A stretch of DNA of 8,869 bases from Chloroflexia bacterium. GTDB taxonomy: Bacteria > Chloroflexota > Chloroflexia > QHBQ01 > JADMIH01. Shown in pieces: positions 1-6,000 of this stretch. The notes beneath the pieces were generated by a model. That model made no database searches. It was not told the origin of the DNA and worked only from the letters and a program-made list of their open reading frames with translations. A program made the position numbers and the translations under genes. Within the stretch, counting starts at the first letter, position 1. Each line of letters starts with the position of its first letter. Location: contig JAICKM010000254.1 of NCBI GenBank assembly GCA_025927935.1, positions 1-8,869 of the forward strand, in the 5' to 3' direction.

Positions 1-486
1 CGGGCCGTGGCCCTGGCGCCCCACGATCCCGACGTGCTCTATAACCGCGCGCTCTTCCATCAGGAACTGGGGGATATGTCTCGCGCTGCGGTTGATTGGC
101 TACAGATGCAGGCGTTACGCCGCGAGGCCCGCCCCCACCTGACAGGCCAGCTCGCGCCAGCGCCCCACCGCCCGTTGCAGAACCAGCCCGCGCATCTCCA
201 GATACCGCCCGCGCCCCCGGCGCCCATCGACGAACTCTATTGGCGTGGCATCCACTATGTCGAAACCGGCAACTCGCCCGCCGGCATCGGTGCGCTCCTG
301 CAGGTGCTGGATTACCGGCCCGCCGACCCCGATGTGCTCTACCGTCTGGCCTGGGCCTGGGCCCGCGCGGGCGACTACAGCGAGGCACTGCAATGGCTCG
401 GCGCCGCCCTGGCGATCCGCCCCGCGCTGGCCGCCCTGGCCGATCAGGAACCCGCCTTTGCCCCCTGCCGGCTGCCGGAGATTTAG
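1..486 (+). CDS. TPR-repeat protein, C-terminal fragment (5' end outside window)
   Basis: The frame is open from the first base and ends at TAG 484-486, so about 161 C-terminal residues are visible; the GTG at position 7 is probably internal. Two TPR-like units are seen. The first runs from APHDPDVLYNRALFHQELGD to about DWLQMQALR, the second from PADPDVLYRLAWAWARAGDYSEAL to LAIRP. A Pro-rich stretch separates them, followed by a helical segment (DELYWRGIHYVETGN). The tail, with DQEPAFAP before the stop, resembles the common end of bacterial TPR domains. TPR units are protein-protein interaction scaffolds, so no specific function can be assigned. No signal peptide or catalytic domain is visible in this part. 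A 518-bp gap to pstS with its own promoter signals suggests it is not part of the pst operon. Confidence 0.75.
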   Translation, partial: RAVALAPHDPDVLYNRALFHQELGDMSRAAVDWLQMQALRREARPHLTGQLAPAPHRPLQNQPAHLQIPPAPPAPIDELYWRGIHYVETGNSPAGIGALLQVLDYRPADPDVLYRLAWAWARAGDYSEALQWLGAALAIRPALAALADQEPAFAPCRLPEI

Positions 487-516
487 CGGACCACCCCATT
501 GATTCCGATGGGCGCG

Positions 517-552
517 CAGGCTAGTTTGAAACGGGTGCCTACATCGCGTAAG
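517..552 (-). repeat. Diverged copy of dispersed palindromic repeat (copy 1)
   Basis: By hand alignment, these 36 bases match the reverse complement of 5187-5222 at 28 of 36 positions without gaps. The shared core is GTTTGAAAC (524-532), flanked by CAGGC on the left and CCTA...CGCG..AAG on the right. This copy has lost part of its outer pairing: AGGC 518-521 can pair with GCCT 537-540, but the inner arms are mismatched. It looks like an eroded member of an intergenic REP-like family. It lies 30 bp after the TPR gene stop. Confidence 0.55.
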
Positions 553-560
553 GGGCGGCC

Positions 561-583
561 GGGCGGGTTTGTAACCGGTCCCG
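561..583. repeat. Imperfect palindrome, REP-like
   Basis: The segment starting GGGCGGGTT, with centre TGT and then AACCGGTCCC, can form an imperfect stem (GGGCGGGTT against AACC-GGTCCC, with one bulge and a mismatch). It resembles the neighbouring GTTTGAAAC palindrome in plan but not closely in sequence. It could be a second repeat or a remnant of a terminator for the TPR gene. There is no T-tract, so termination is not supported. Confidence 0.3.
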
Positions 584-633
584 ACCCCGGCAAATCATGG
601 GGCGTGGCTACTAGCGGCCCCACCCCCGCGCCG

Positions 634-709
634 TTAACAACTCCCTAACAAGTTGCCGCCCAGATGTTAATGCCTTCCTAACCAAAGCGCAGGCGACAAG
701 CGCCATAAT
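634..709 (+). promoter_or_regulatory. Pho-box-like array 1 with -10 box (distal pst promoter)
   Basis: Hexamers TTAACA (634), CTAACA (645), TTAATG (667) and CTAACC (678) start at 11- or 22-bp steps. The slots at 656 and 689 fit the phase but do not match. A -10-like CATAAT (5 of 6 to TATAAT) lies at 704-709. The pattern of 6-bp direct repeats with 5-bp spacers is that of the PHO box described in Bacillus subtilis (TTAACA-type repeats bound by PhoP); PhoB boxes of other bacteria share the 11-bp period. Its place before a pst operon fits phosphate-starvation control. The regulator and the start site are inferred. Confidence 0.6.
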
Positions 710-838
710 AGACCTGTACCGTTCCAGGCCGAGACTCCCTCTCCGGTGCAGTTCTCCGCCTGGATTTCTCTTGCCGGCAGGCCGCCCCGCTTGCAACCCG
801 CCGGTTGTTACCTGGTCCAATCAGCGCCCATCCCGGCA

Positions 839-913
839 TTAATAGGCCGTTAACATGGTCCCGGCAACCTTTAACGTGTTGCTAATCTTCCATTAAAACC
901 CTCCCGTCATACT
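839..913 (+). promoter_or_regulatory. Pho-box-like array 2 with -10 box (proximal pst promoter)
   Basis: Hexamers TTAATA (839), TTAACA (850), TTAACG (871), CTAATC (882) and TTAAAA (893) recur. Starts are 11 bp apart within each group, and 21 bp separate the 850 and 871 units. CATACT (4 of 6 to TATAAT) lies at 908-913, 9 bp after the last unit, where a Pho-activated -10 is expected without a good -35. Measured from the -10, the units sit at 69, 58, 37, 26 and 15 bp, almost the same positions as in the distal array (70, 59, 37, 26). Transcription would start near 920, giving a leader of about 84 nt before the pstS ATG. Confidence 0.65.
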
Positions 914-986
914 GGTCCTTGAATAAATCAGTGGATTAGAGCGCGCGTATGTGGGGCACCGCCCCGGCGCGACGCCAGTATGATAT

Positions 987-993
987 GGAGGAG
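987..993 (+). promoter_or_regulatory. Ribosome binding site that fixes the pstS start
   Basis: GGAGGAG lies 10 nt before the ATG at 1004. An in-frame ATG at 980 lies upstream of this site and has no site of its own, so 1004 is preferred. The choice also gives a compact lipoprotein signal peptide. Confidence 0.75.
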
Positions 994-1003
994 ATTCTCA
1001 AGC

Positions 1004-2164
1004 ATGTCTGTTCTTTCTTCGCTGCGCTGGGGCCGGCAGGCGGCCCTGGCCGGGCTGGTGGGCGCCGGCCTGTTACTCTCGGCCTGCGGCGACAATGCCG
1101 CACCGGCGGGCGGCGCGCCCGCGCCGACTAACACCCCGGCTGCCGCCGCGCCCACCAATACGCCTGTGCAGGTGGGTTCCGGCAGCGTGCTGATCAACGG
1201 CGCGGGGGCGACCTTCCCGGTGCCGATCTACAGCAAGTGGTTCCAGACCTACAGCACCTCGGTCAACAAAGATGTGGCCTTCAACTACCAACCTATCGGC
1301 TCCGGCGGCGGCATCAGCGCCATTACCGCCAAGACAGTCGATTTCGCCGGCTCCGATGCGCCGTTGAGCGACGACCAACTTGCCAAGGCGCCGGGCCTGT
1401 TGCACATCCCCACCGTCGCCGGAGCCGTCGTCCTGGCCTATAACGTCCAGGGCGTCACGAGCGGCCTGGTCCTCGACGGCGACACCGTCGCCGGCATCTT
1501 CCTAGGCGACATCACCAGGTGGAACGATCCCAAGATCGCCGCGCTGAATGCGGGCGTGACTCTGCCCGCCGCCGATATCGCCGTGGTCCACCGCTCCGAC
1601 GGTTCGGGCACGACCAACATCTTCACCGATTACCTGAGCGCGGTCAGCGCCGACTGGCAGAGCAAGGCCGGCAAGGGCACCTCGGTGAACTGGCCGGTCG
1701 GCCTGGGCGGCAAGGGCAATCCGGGCGTGGCCGGGCTGGTCAAGCAGACGGACGGCAGCATCGGCTATGTCGAGCTGGCCTACGCCGAGCAGAACAAGAT
1801 CCCTTACGCCAAGCTGAAGAACAAGGCCGGGCAGGTGGTCAGCGCGACCATCGACGCGACCAACGCGGCGGCCAACGGCATCACGGTCCCGGCGGACTTC
1901 CGGGTGTCCATTGTCAACTCGGCGGACCCGGCGGCGTGGCCTATCGCGGGCTTCACCTACGTGCTGGTCTACCAGGACCTGAACAACATCAAGGACGCGG
2001 CGAAAGCCAAGGCGCTAGTCGACTACCTGTGGTGGGCCACACACGACGGCGAGGCGCAGGCGAAAGACCTGCTCTACGCCCAGCCCTCGGCGGACCTGAC
2101 GGCAAAGATCGAGACGGAGTTGCGCGCGATTACCTTCAACGGCCGGCCGGTCCTGAGCAAGTAA
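1004..2164 (+). CDS. pstS: Phosphate ABC transporter substrate-binding lipoprotein PstS
   Basis: This is the extracytoplasmic receptor that binds inorganic phosphate and delivers it to PstC/PstA. The chosen start gives 386 residues. Residues 8-27 are a signal peptide (RWGRQ then a hydrophobic run) with lipobox LSAC, so Cys28 is the likely lipidated residue. Residues 30-58 are a Pro/Ala/Thr linker with two TNTP motifs. The binding domain is colinear with E. coli PstS: GAGATFP at 66-72, IGSGGG at 98-103, DFAGSDAP at 113-120 and RSDGSGT at 197-203. By alignment from memory, the phosphate contacts Thr70, Phe71, Ser100, Asp118, Arg197, Ser201, Gly202 and Thr203 are all kept, along with the GLGGKGN and GYVELAYA segments. 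The gene is first in the operon, behind two Pho-type promoter arrays. A 257-bp gap with hairpins separates it from pstC, which may allow more PstS than channel subunits. Confidence 0.97.
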   Translation: MSVLSSLRWGRQAALAGLVGAGLLLSACGDNAAPAGGAPAPTNTPAAAAPTNTPVQVGSGSVLINGAGATFPVPIYSKWFQTYSTSVNKDVAFNYQPIGSGGGISAITAKTVDFAGSDAPLSDDQLAKAPGLLHIPTVAGAVVLAYNVQGVTSGLVLDGDTVAGIFLGDITRWNDPKIAALNAGVTLPAADIAVVHRSDGSGTTNIFTDYLSAVSADWQSKAGKGTSVNWPVGLGGKGNPGVAGLVKQTDGSIGYVELAYAEQNKIPYAKLKNKAGQVVSATIDATNAAANGITVPADFRVSIVNSADPAAWPIAGFTYVLVYQDLNNIKDAAKAKALVDYLWWATHDGEAQAKDLLYAQPSADLTAKIETELRAITFNGRPVLSK

Positions 2165-2174
2165 TCGGCAACGA

Positions 2175-2217
2175 TGCCGGTTGGGTGGCGTGCCGGGGGC
2201 GCGCCACCCAACCGGCA
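2175..2217 (+). terminator. Strong hairpin after pstS (attenuator or mRNA stabiliser)
   Basis: The left arm 2175-2190 (TGCCGGTTGGGTGGCG) and right arm 2202-2217 pair perfectly over 16 bp. The stem can extend through a G-T pair and three G-C pairs to leave a GGG loop. It begins 10 nt after the pstS stop. No U-tract follows (CACGATTAATC), so it is not a standard intrinsic terminator. A role in partial termination or in protecting the 3' end of a pstS-only mRNA is inferred. Confidence 0.6.
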
Positions 2218-2237
2218 CGATTAATCAAGTGGTCCGC

Positions 2238-2313
2238 GTCACTCTGAGCGCAGCGAAGAGTCTCCTCGTTTGGACCCCAACGAGACGAGATGCTTCACTC
2301 CGTTCAGCATGAC
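2238..2313. repeat. 76-bp inverted-repeat element, copy 1 (decayed)
   Basis: This element matches 2325-2400 at 70 of 76 positions. Its ends are terminal inverted repeats of 21 bases (2238-2258 and 2293-2313), which pair at 16 of 21 positions in this copy. An inner stem, CTCGTT 2265-2270 with AACGAG 2279-2284, makes the whole unit foldable into one long hairpin. No coding sequence is present. Size and structure fit a MITE- or REP-like non-autonomous element; the family name is not known to me. Confidence 0.75.
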
Positions 2314-2324
2314 ACTAGACGCTT

Positions 2325-2400
2325 GTCACTCTGAGCGCAGCGAAGAGTCTCTTCGCTTGGACCCCAACGAGACGAGATGCTTCGCTGCGCTCAGAATGAC
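2325..2400. repeat. 76-bp inverted-repeat element, copy 2 (well paired)
   Basis: This is a tandem direct copy of 2238-2313, offset by 87 bp with an 11-bp spacer (2314-2324). Here the 21-base terminal arms (2325-2345 and 2380-2400) pair at 20 of 21 positions, starting GTCA and ending TGAC. Inside, GTCTC and GAGAC can extend the fold. The element ends 10 bp before the pstC ribosome site (AAGGAG 2411-2416), so its hairpin is close enough to influence translation or processing there. Confidence 0.75.
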
Positions 2401-2421
2401 AAATAAGACAAAGGAGCCACT

Positions 2422-3390
2422 ATGGCTGTGACGACACGCGGTCCCGTGCTGACCCGGCCCGGACGGGGCACGGGCGGCGCCGACCCGCTGTTCAAACGCC
2501 TGACCCTGGGCCTGGCCTCCGCCGTGATTCTGGTGGTCATCGCCATGCTGGCGAACATGACCTGGGAGTCGCGCGAGAGCATCGCTCGCTTCGGCCTGGG
2601 CTTCCTGGGCGGCCAGGTCTGGGACCCGGTGCATGCCGTCTACGGAGCCTTGCCGTTCATCTACGGCACGCTGATCACCTCGCTGATCGCGCTGCTGCTG
2701 GCCGGGACCATCGGCCTGGGCGCGGCGCTCTTCCTCACCGAAATCGCCCCGTCCTGGCTACGCACGCCGCTTTCGTTCTTGATCGAGCTATTGGCGGCCA
2801 TTCCCAGCGTCGTCTACGGCGTCTGGGGCATCTTCGTGCTGGGGCCGTTCCTCAAGGCGGACGTGGTGCCGGGCCTCAAGGCCACGCTGGGCTGGACGCC
2901 GTTCTTCTCCGGCACGTTCTATGGCCCGTCGCTGTTCACCGCCTCGCTGGTGCTGGCGATCATCGTGTTGCCCATCGTGACGGCGGTCAGCCGCGACGTG
3001 ATCCTGGCCGTGCCCGACAACCAGCGCGAGGCGATGATCGGGCTGGGGGCCACGCGCTGGGAAGTGATCAGCCGGGCGGTGATCCCCTACGCGCGCAGCG
3101 GCATCCTGGGCGCGCTGATCCTGGGCCTGGGCCGGGCCATGGGCGAGACCATGGCCGTGACCATGCTCATCGGCAACCGCGGCCAGATCAAGCCGTCGCT
3201 CTTCTCGTTCGGCGACACGCTCTCCAGCGTGCTGGCGAACCAGTTTGCCGAGGCCAGCGAGGGGCTGCAACGCGGCTCGCTGATCGAACTGGCGTTGATT
3301 TTGCTGGTCATCAGCCTGGTCATCAACGCCCTGGCCCGGCTGCTGGTTTGGAAGGCCGGTAGCAACGTGCAGGGCACGGGGAGGATTTAG
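2422..3390 (+). CDS. pstC: Phosphate ABC transporter permease PstC
   Basis: This is an inner-membrane channel subunit that pairs with PstA. At 322 residues it is of normal family length. Six hydrophobic helices are seen near 28-46, 79-105, 113-141, 170-192, 226-250 and 286-309, after a basic, Gly/Pro-rich cytoplasmic N-terminus. The EAA loop that docks on PstB lies at about 201-228 (REAMIGLGATRWEVISRAVIP), followed by the family segment GLGRAMGETMAVTML. A large loop between helices 3 and 4 (about 142-170) is typical of PstC. The ATG at 2422 has AAGGAG at 2411-2416, 5 nt upstream. pstA follows after 2 nt, so the two are almost certainly co-translated. Confidence 0.96.
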   Translation: MAVTTRGPVLTRPGRGTGGADPLFKRLTLGLASAVILVVIAMLANMTWESRESIARFGLGFLGGQVWDPVHAVYGALPFIYGTLITSLIALLLAGTIGLGAALFLTEIAPSWLRTPLSFLIELLAAIPSVVYGVWGIFVLGPFLKADVVPGLKATLGWTPFFSGTFYGPSLFTASLVLAIIVLPIVTAVSRDVILAVPDNQREAMIGLGATRWEVISRAVIPYARSGILGALILGLGRAMGETMAVTMLIGNRGQIKPSLFSFGDTLSSVLANQFAEASEGLQRGSLIELALILLVISLVINALARLLVWKAGSNVQGTGRI

Positions 3391-3392
3391 TC

Positions 3393-4277
3393 ATGGCCGC
3401 GCAAGTAACGACGGCGCCGCGCCGCCTGCATCACGCGCCGGGCGTCCTCCAGCGGCGGCGTGCCCGCAGCCTGGTCATGAGCGGGCTGTTCTGGACGGCG
3501 ACGATTGCCGCCGTGATCCCGCTGGTGGCCGTGCTGTTGTGGGTCTTCCTCCAGGGGTTGCCCGCGCTCAACGTTGCCTTCTTCACAAAGCTACCCGGCC
3601 CGCCCGACGACCCCAACCAGGGCGTCGCCAACGCCATCGTCGGCACGCTCGAATTGCTGGGCATCGGCGGGCTGATCGCCGTGCCGATTGGCGTGGGCGC
3701 GGGTATCTATATCGCTGAGTTTGGCGGCAGCCGCTATAACACGATCCTGCGCTTCGCCACCGACGTGCTGAGCGGGGTGCCCTCGATCACTATCGGCGTG
3801 TTCGTCTACGCGCTGGTGGTGTTGCCGATGCAGCAGTTCTCGGCGCTGGCCGGGGGCGTGGCCCTCGCGCTGGTCATGCTGCCGCTGCTCATCCGCACCA
3901 CAGAGGAGATGCTACGGCTGGTGCCCGGCTCGATCCGCGAGGCGGCGCTGGCCCTGGGCGCGCCCACCTGGCGCACGATCCTGCGCTACGCGCTGCCCGC
4001 CGCGCTGCCTGGCATCATCACCGGCGGCTTGCTGGCGATGGCCCGCGCCGCCGGGGAAACCGCGCCGCTGCTGTTCACCGCCCTGGGCAACAACCAGTGG
4101 AACCGCGGCCTGACCGAACCGATTGACGCATTGACCCTGAAGGTCTATTTCTACGCGGGCCAGGCGTATGACGTCTGGCGCCAGATCTCGTGGGCGGGCG
4201 CCGTAGTCTTGACGCTCCTGGTCCTCATCACCAGCGTCCTGGCCCGCCTCGCCACAAGGAGTCGCCATGCTCGATAA
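3393..4277 (+). CDS. pstA: Phosphate ABC transporter permease PstA
   Basis: This is the second channel subunit, 294 residues, normal for the family. A basic N-terminus (RRLHH...QRRRARS) precedes the first helix (about 30-53). More helices lie near 80-107, 120-143, 150-168, 204-230 and 266-286. The EAA loop for PstB contact is at about 182-209 ([21 protein letters not shown]). The motif [14 protein letters not shown] (217-230) is the PstA counterpart of the PstC GETMAVTM segment. The start ATG at 3393 has GGGGAGGA at 3378-3385, inside the pstC 3' end. The last 11 nt overlap the start of pstB in another frame, which suggests translational coupling. Confidence 0.96.
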   Translation: MAAQVTTAPRRLHHAPGVLQRRRARSLVMSGLFWTATIAAVIPLVAVLLWVFLQGLPALNVAFFTKLPGPPDDPNQGVANAIVGTLELLGIGGLIAVPIGVGAGIYIAEFGGSRYNTILRFATDVLSGVPSITIGVFVYALVVLPMQQFSALAGGVALALVMLPLLIRTTEEMLRLVPGSIREAALALGAPTWRTILRYALPAALPGIITGGLLAMARAAGETAPLLFTALGNNQWNRGLTEPIDALTLKVYFYAGQAYDVWRQISWAGAVVLTLLVLITSVLARLATRSRHAR

Positions 4278-5172
4278 TATGCAATCGCTGTTAGAAGTCG
4301 CCAATGAGCGGCGCGCAAACGGCAAGGGCGCCGGGACCGGTCTGACCCTGCCCACCCAGTATCTGCCGGCCACCGATGGCCCGCCCGCGGCGGAGGCTGA
4401 GGGGTCGCCCGCGCTGGCGGTCAGCGACCTGCACGCCTGGTACGGCAGCTTCCAGGCCCTCGCCGGGATCAACCTGGAGGTGGCCCCCCGGCAGATCACG
4501 GCGCTGATCGGCCCGTCGGGCTGCGGCAAATCGACCTTCCTGCGCTGCCTCAACCGCATGCACGAGGTGGTGCCCGGCGGGCGGGCGCGCGGGCAGGTGC
4601 GGTTCGAGGGCGAGGACATCTACGCGCGGGGCGTGGACCCGGTGCTGGTGCGCCGCTATATCGGCATGGTCTTCCAGAAGCCCAACCCCTTCCCCACCAA
4701 GTCGATCTTCGAGAACGTGGCGGCGGGCCTGCGCATCGCCGGGGCGCCGAAGAGCCTGATCGCCGAGCGGGTGGAGCGGAGTTTGCGCCAGGCGGCGCTC
4801 TGGGACGAGGTGAAGGACAAACTCAACCACGCCGCCACGGCGCTGTCGGGCGGCCAGCAGCAGCGCCTCTGCCTGGCCCGCACCATCGCCGTCGAGCCGC
4901 AGATCATCCTGATGGACGAACCGGCCAGCGCGCTCGACCCCATCGCCACGCTCAAGATCGAGGAACTGATGCTCGAACTGAAGCAGCAGTACACCATTGT
5001 CATCGTGACGCACAACATGCAGCAGGCGGCGCGCGTGTCCGACACCACGGGCGTGTTCATGGTCCGCCCCGACCGCGCGGGCGAACTGATCGAAGTCGGG
5101 CCGACGCGGCAGATTTTCACCAATCCGCAGAACTCGCGCACGGAAGCGTATATCACGGGCCGCATCGGGTAG
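4267..5172 (+). CDS. pstB: Phosphate ABC transporter ATP-binding protein PstB
   Basis: This is the cytoplasmic ATPase that powers PstSCA. All nucleotide-binding motifs are intact: Walker [10 protein letters not shown] (82-90), Q-loop VFQKPNPFP with Gln137, signature LSGGQQQRL (193-201), Walker B IILMDEPA (213-220) with catalytic Glu218, D-loop SALD and H-loop His249. At 301 residues it is about 45 longer than typical PstB. The extra part is an N-terminal segment (1-47), first helical and charged, then Pro/Ala-rich, before the conserved [10 protein letters not shown]. The ATG at 4267 is supported by AAGGAG 4256-4261 at 5-nt spacing. The in-frame ATG at 4279 has this site 17 nt away and is less likely. 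The gene overlaps pstA by 11 nt. Confidence 0.96.
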   Translation: MLDNMQSLLEVANERRANGKGAGTGLTLPTQYLPATDGPPAAEAEGSPALAVSDLHAWYGSFQALAGINLEVAPRQITALIGPSGCGKSTFLRCLNRMHEVVPGGRARGQVRFEGEDIYARGVDPVLVRRYIGMVFQKPNPFPTKSIFENVAAGLRIAGAPKSLIAERVERSLRQAALWDEVKDKLNHAATALSGGQQQRLCLARTIAVEPQIILMDEPASALDPIATLKIEELMLELKQQYTIVIVTHNMQQAARVSDTTGVFMVRPDRAGELIEVGPTRQIFTNPQNSRTEAYITGRIG

Positions 5173-5186
5173 CATCGGCCACCGTG

Positions 5187-5222
5187 CTTGCGCGTTATAG
5201 GGGCCGGTTTCAAACCGGCCTG
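5187..5222 (+). repeat. Dispersed palindromic repeat (copy 2, intact)
   Basis: Within this segment GGCCGGTTTCAAACCGGCC (5202-5220) is a perfect palindrome with 9-bp arms around a central C. The 36 bases match 517-552 in inverted orientation at 28 of 36 positions. It lies between pstB and phoU. There is no T-tract after the stem, so it is better called a REP-like repeat than a terminator. It may still reduce read-through or shape mRNA decay. Confidence 0.65.
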
Positions 5223-5260
5223 TTGCCTGTCAGAATCACTTTAGAAGGGAACAACAGCGT

Positions 5261-5941
5261 ATGGCCCGCGAGACATTTCAACGGAGCCTGACGGAGATCC
5301 AGGACGCGGTCCTGGCGATGGGCGGCCTGGTGGACCGGGCCATCGAGCGCTCGACCCGGTCGATGCAGACGCGCGACCTGGCCCTGGCCCGCTCGGTCAT
5401 CACCGGCGACCAGGACATCAACGACGAGCGCTTCCGCATCGAGGAACAATGCCTGTTGCTGATCGCCACCCAGGCGCCGATGGCGAGCGATCTGCGGCGG
5501 CTGGCCGCGGCGCTGAACATCATCACCGACCTGGAGCGTATGGCCGACCACGCGGTGGGCAACGCGCGCATCACCATCCTGATCGGGGACGAGCCGCCGC
5601 TGAAGCCGCTGATCGACGTGCCGCGTATGGCCGGCCTCTGCCGCGAGATGCTGCACGCTGCGCTTGACTCCTTCGTGCGCGCCGACGCCGACGCGGCTTA
5701 CCAGATCGCCTACCGCGACGACGAGGTGGACCAGCTTTACGACCAGGTCTACCGCGAACTGCTGACGTTCATGATGGCCGACCCCGGCACGATCAACCGG
5801 GCGACGCACCTGCTCTGGGCGGCGCACAACCTGGAGCGCATCGCCGACCGCGTGACCAACATCTGCGAGCGCGTCGTCTTCCTCGCCACGGGCCGCATGG
5901 CCGAAATCAAGGGCAAAGCCGCCCGCGCGCCCGGCCCGTGA
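5261..5941 (+). CDS. phoU: Phosphate transport regulator PhoU
   Basis: PhoU is a cytoplasmic, peripherally membrane-associated protein. It couples the Pst transporter to the PhoR-type sensor kinase and represses the Pho regulon when phosphate is plentiful. The 226 residues form two three-helix bundles. Signature segments are IEEQCLLLIATQAPMASDLR (60-79), DLERMADHAVGNA (90-102) and its repeat NLERIADRVTNICE (190-203). The acidic E..xD positions (Glu92/Asp96 and Glu192/Asp196) that bind metal in studied PhoU proteins are kept. The ATG has GAAGGGA at 5244-5250, 10 nt upstream. An 88-bp gap holding a palindrome separates it from pstB, but the usual operon order and same strand suggest co-transcription. 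The C-terminus ends in a basic, Ala/Pro-rich tail (KGKAARAPGP). Confidence 0.95.
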   Translation: MARETFQRSLTEIQDAVLAMGGLVDRAIERSTRSMQTRDLALARSVITGDQDINDERFRIEEQCLLLIATQAPMASDLRRLAAALNIITDLERMADHAVGNARITILIGDEPPLKPLIDVPRMAGLCREMLHAALDSFVRADADAAYQIAYRDDEVDQLYDQVYRELLTFMMADPGTINRATHLLWAAHNLERIADRVTNICERVVFLATGRMAEIKGKAARAPGP

Positions 5942-5962
5942 ACGGGCGGGCAACGCGCACGA

Positions 5963-5980
5963 AGGCCGCCTGCGCGGCCT
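5963..5980. terminator. Hairpin between the convergent phoU and WD40 genes
   Basis: AGGCCGC (5963-5969) pairs perfectly with GCGGCCT (5974-5980) around a CTGC loop. It lies 21 nt after the phoU stop and 20 nt after the stop of the opposing gene, where a two-way terminator would be expected. There is no T-tract on either side, so its strength as a terminator is uncertain. Confidence 0.4.
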
Positions 5981-6000
5981 GGCGCCCGGCGCGCGCCCGC

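Larger units (their letters stand above)
487..1003. other. Long intergenic region upstream of pstS
   Basis: No convincing gene is seen here on either strand; the open frames lack ribosome sites and family similarity. The left part (about 510-590) holds GC-rich palindromic repeat material. The right part holds two AT-rich hexamer arrays, each with a -10-like box. The stretch 710-838 between them shows no recognisable feature beyond a small possible stem (CAACC 794-798 with GGTTG 803-807). If the upstream promoter is used, the pstS transcript would have a leader of roughly 290 nt. Confidence 0.6.

Noticed and set aside
611..820. Small - strand open frame in the pst upstream region
   Set aside because: It overlaps the phased hexamer array, lacks a ribosome site and looks like no known protein.
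980..1003. Earlier pstS start at ATG 980
   Set aside because: The strong GGAGGAG site lies downstream of it and 10 nt before ATG 1004, which also gives a better signal peptide.
1519..2247. Overlapping + strand open frame inside pstS
   Set aside because: It is Arg/Gly/Gln-rich shadow coding of pstS, with no ribosome site or domain.
2238..2400. CRISPR array or tRNA-like structure
   Set aside because: There are only two copies, each internally inverted, with an 11-bp spacer; no cas genes and no tRNA features are present.
4291..5175. Long open frame antisense to pstB
   Set aside because: It is His/Arg/Ala-rich with no motifs, as expected for the complement of a GC-rich gene with a strong codon bias.
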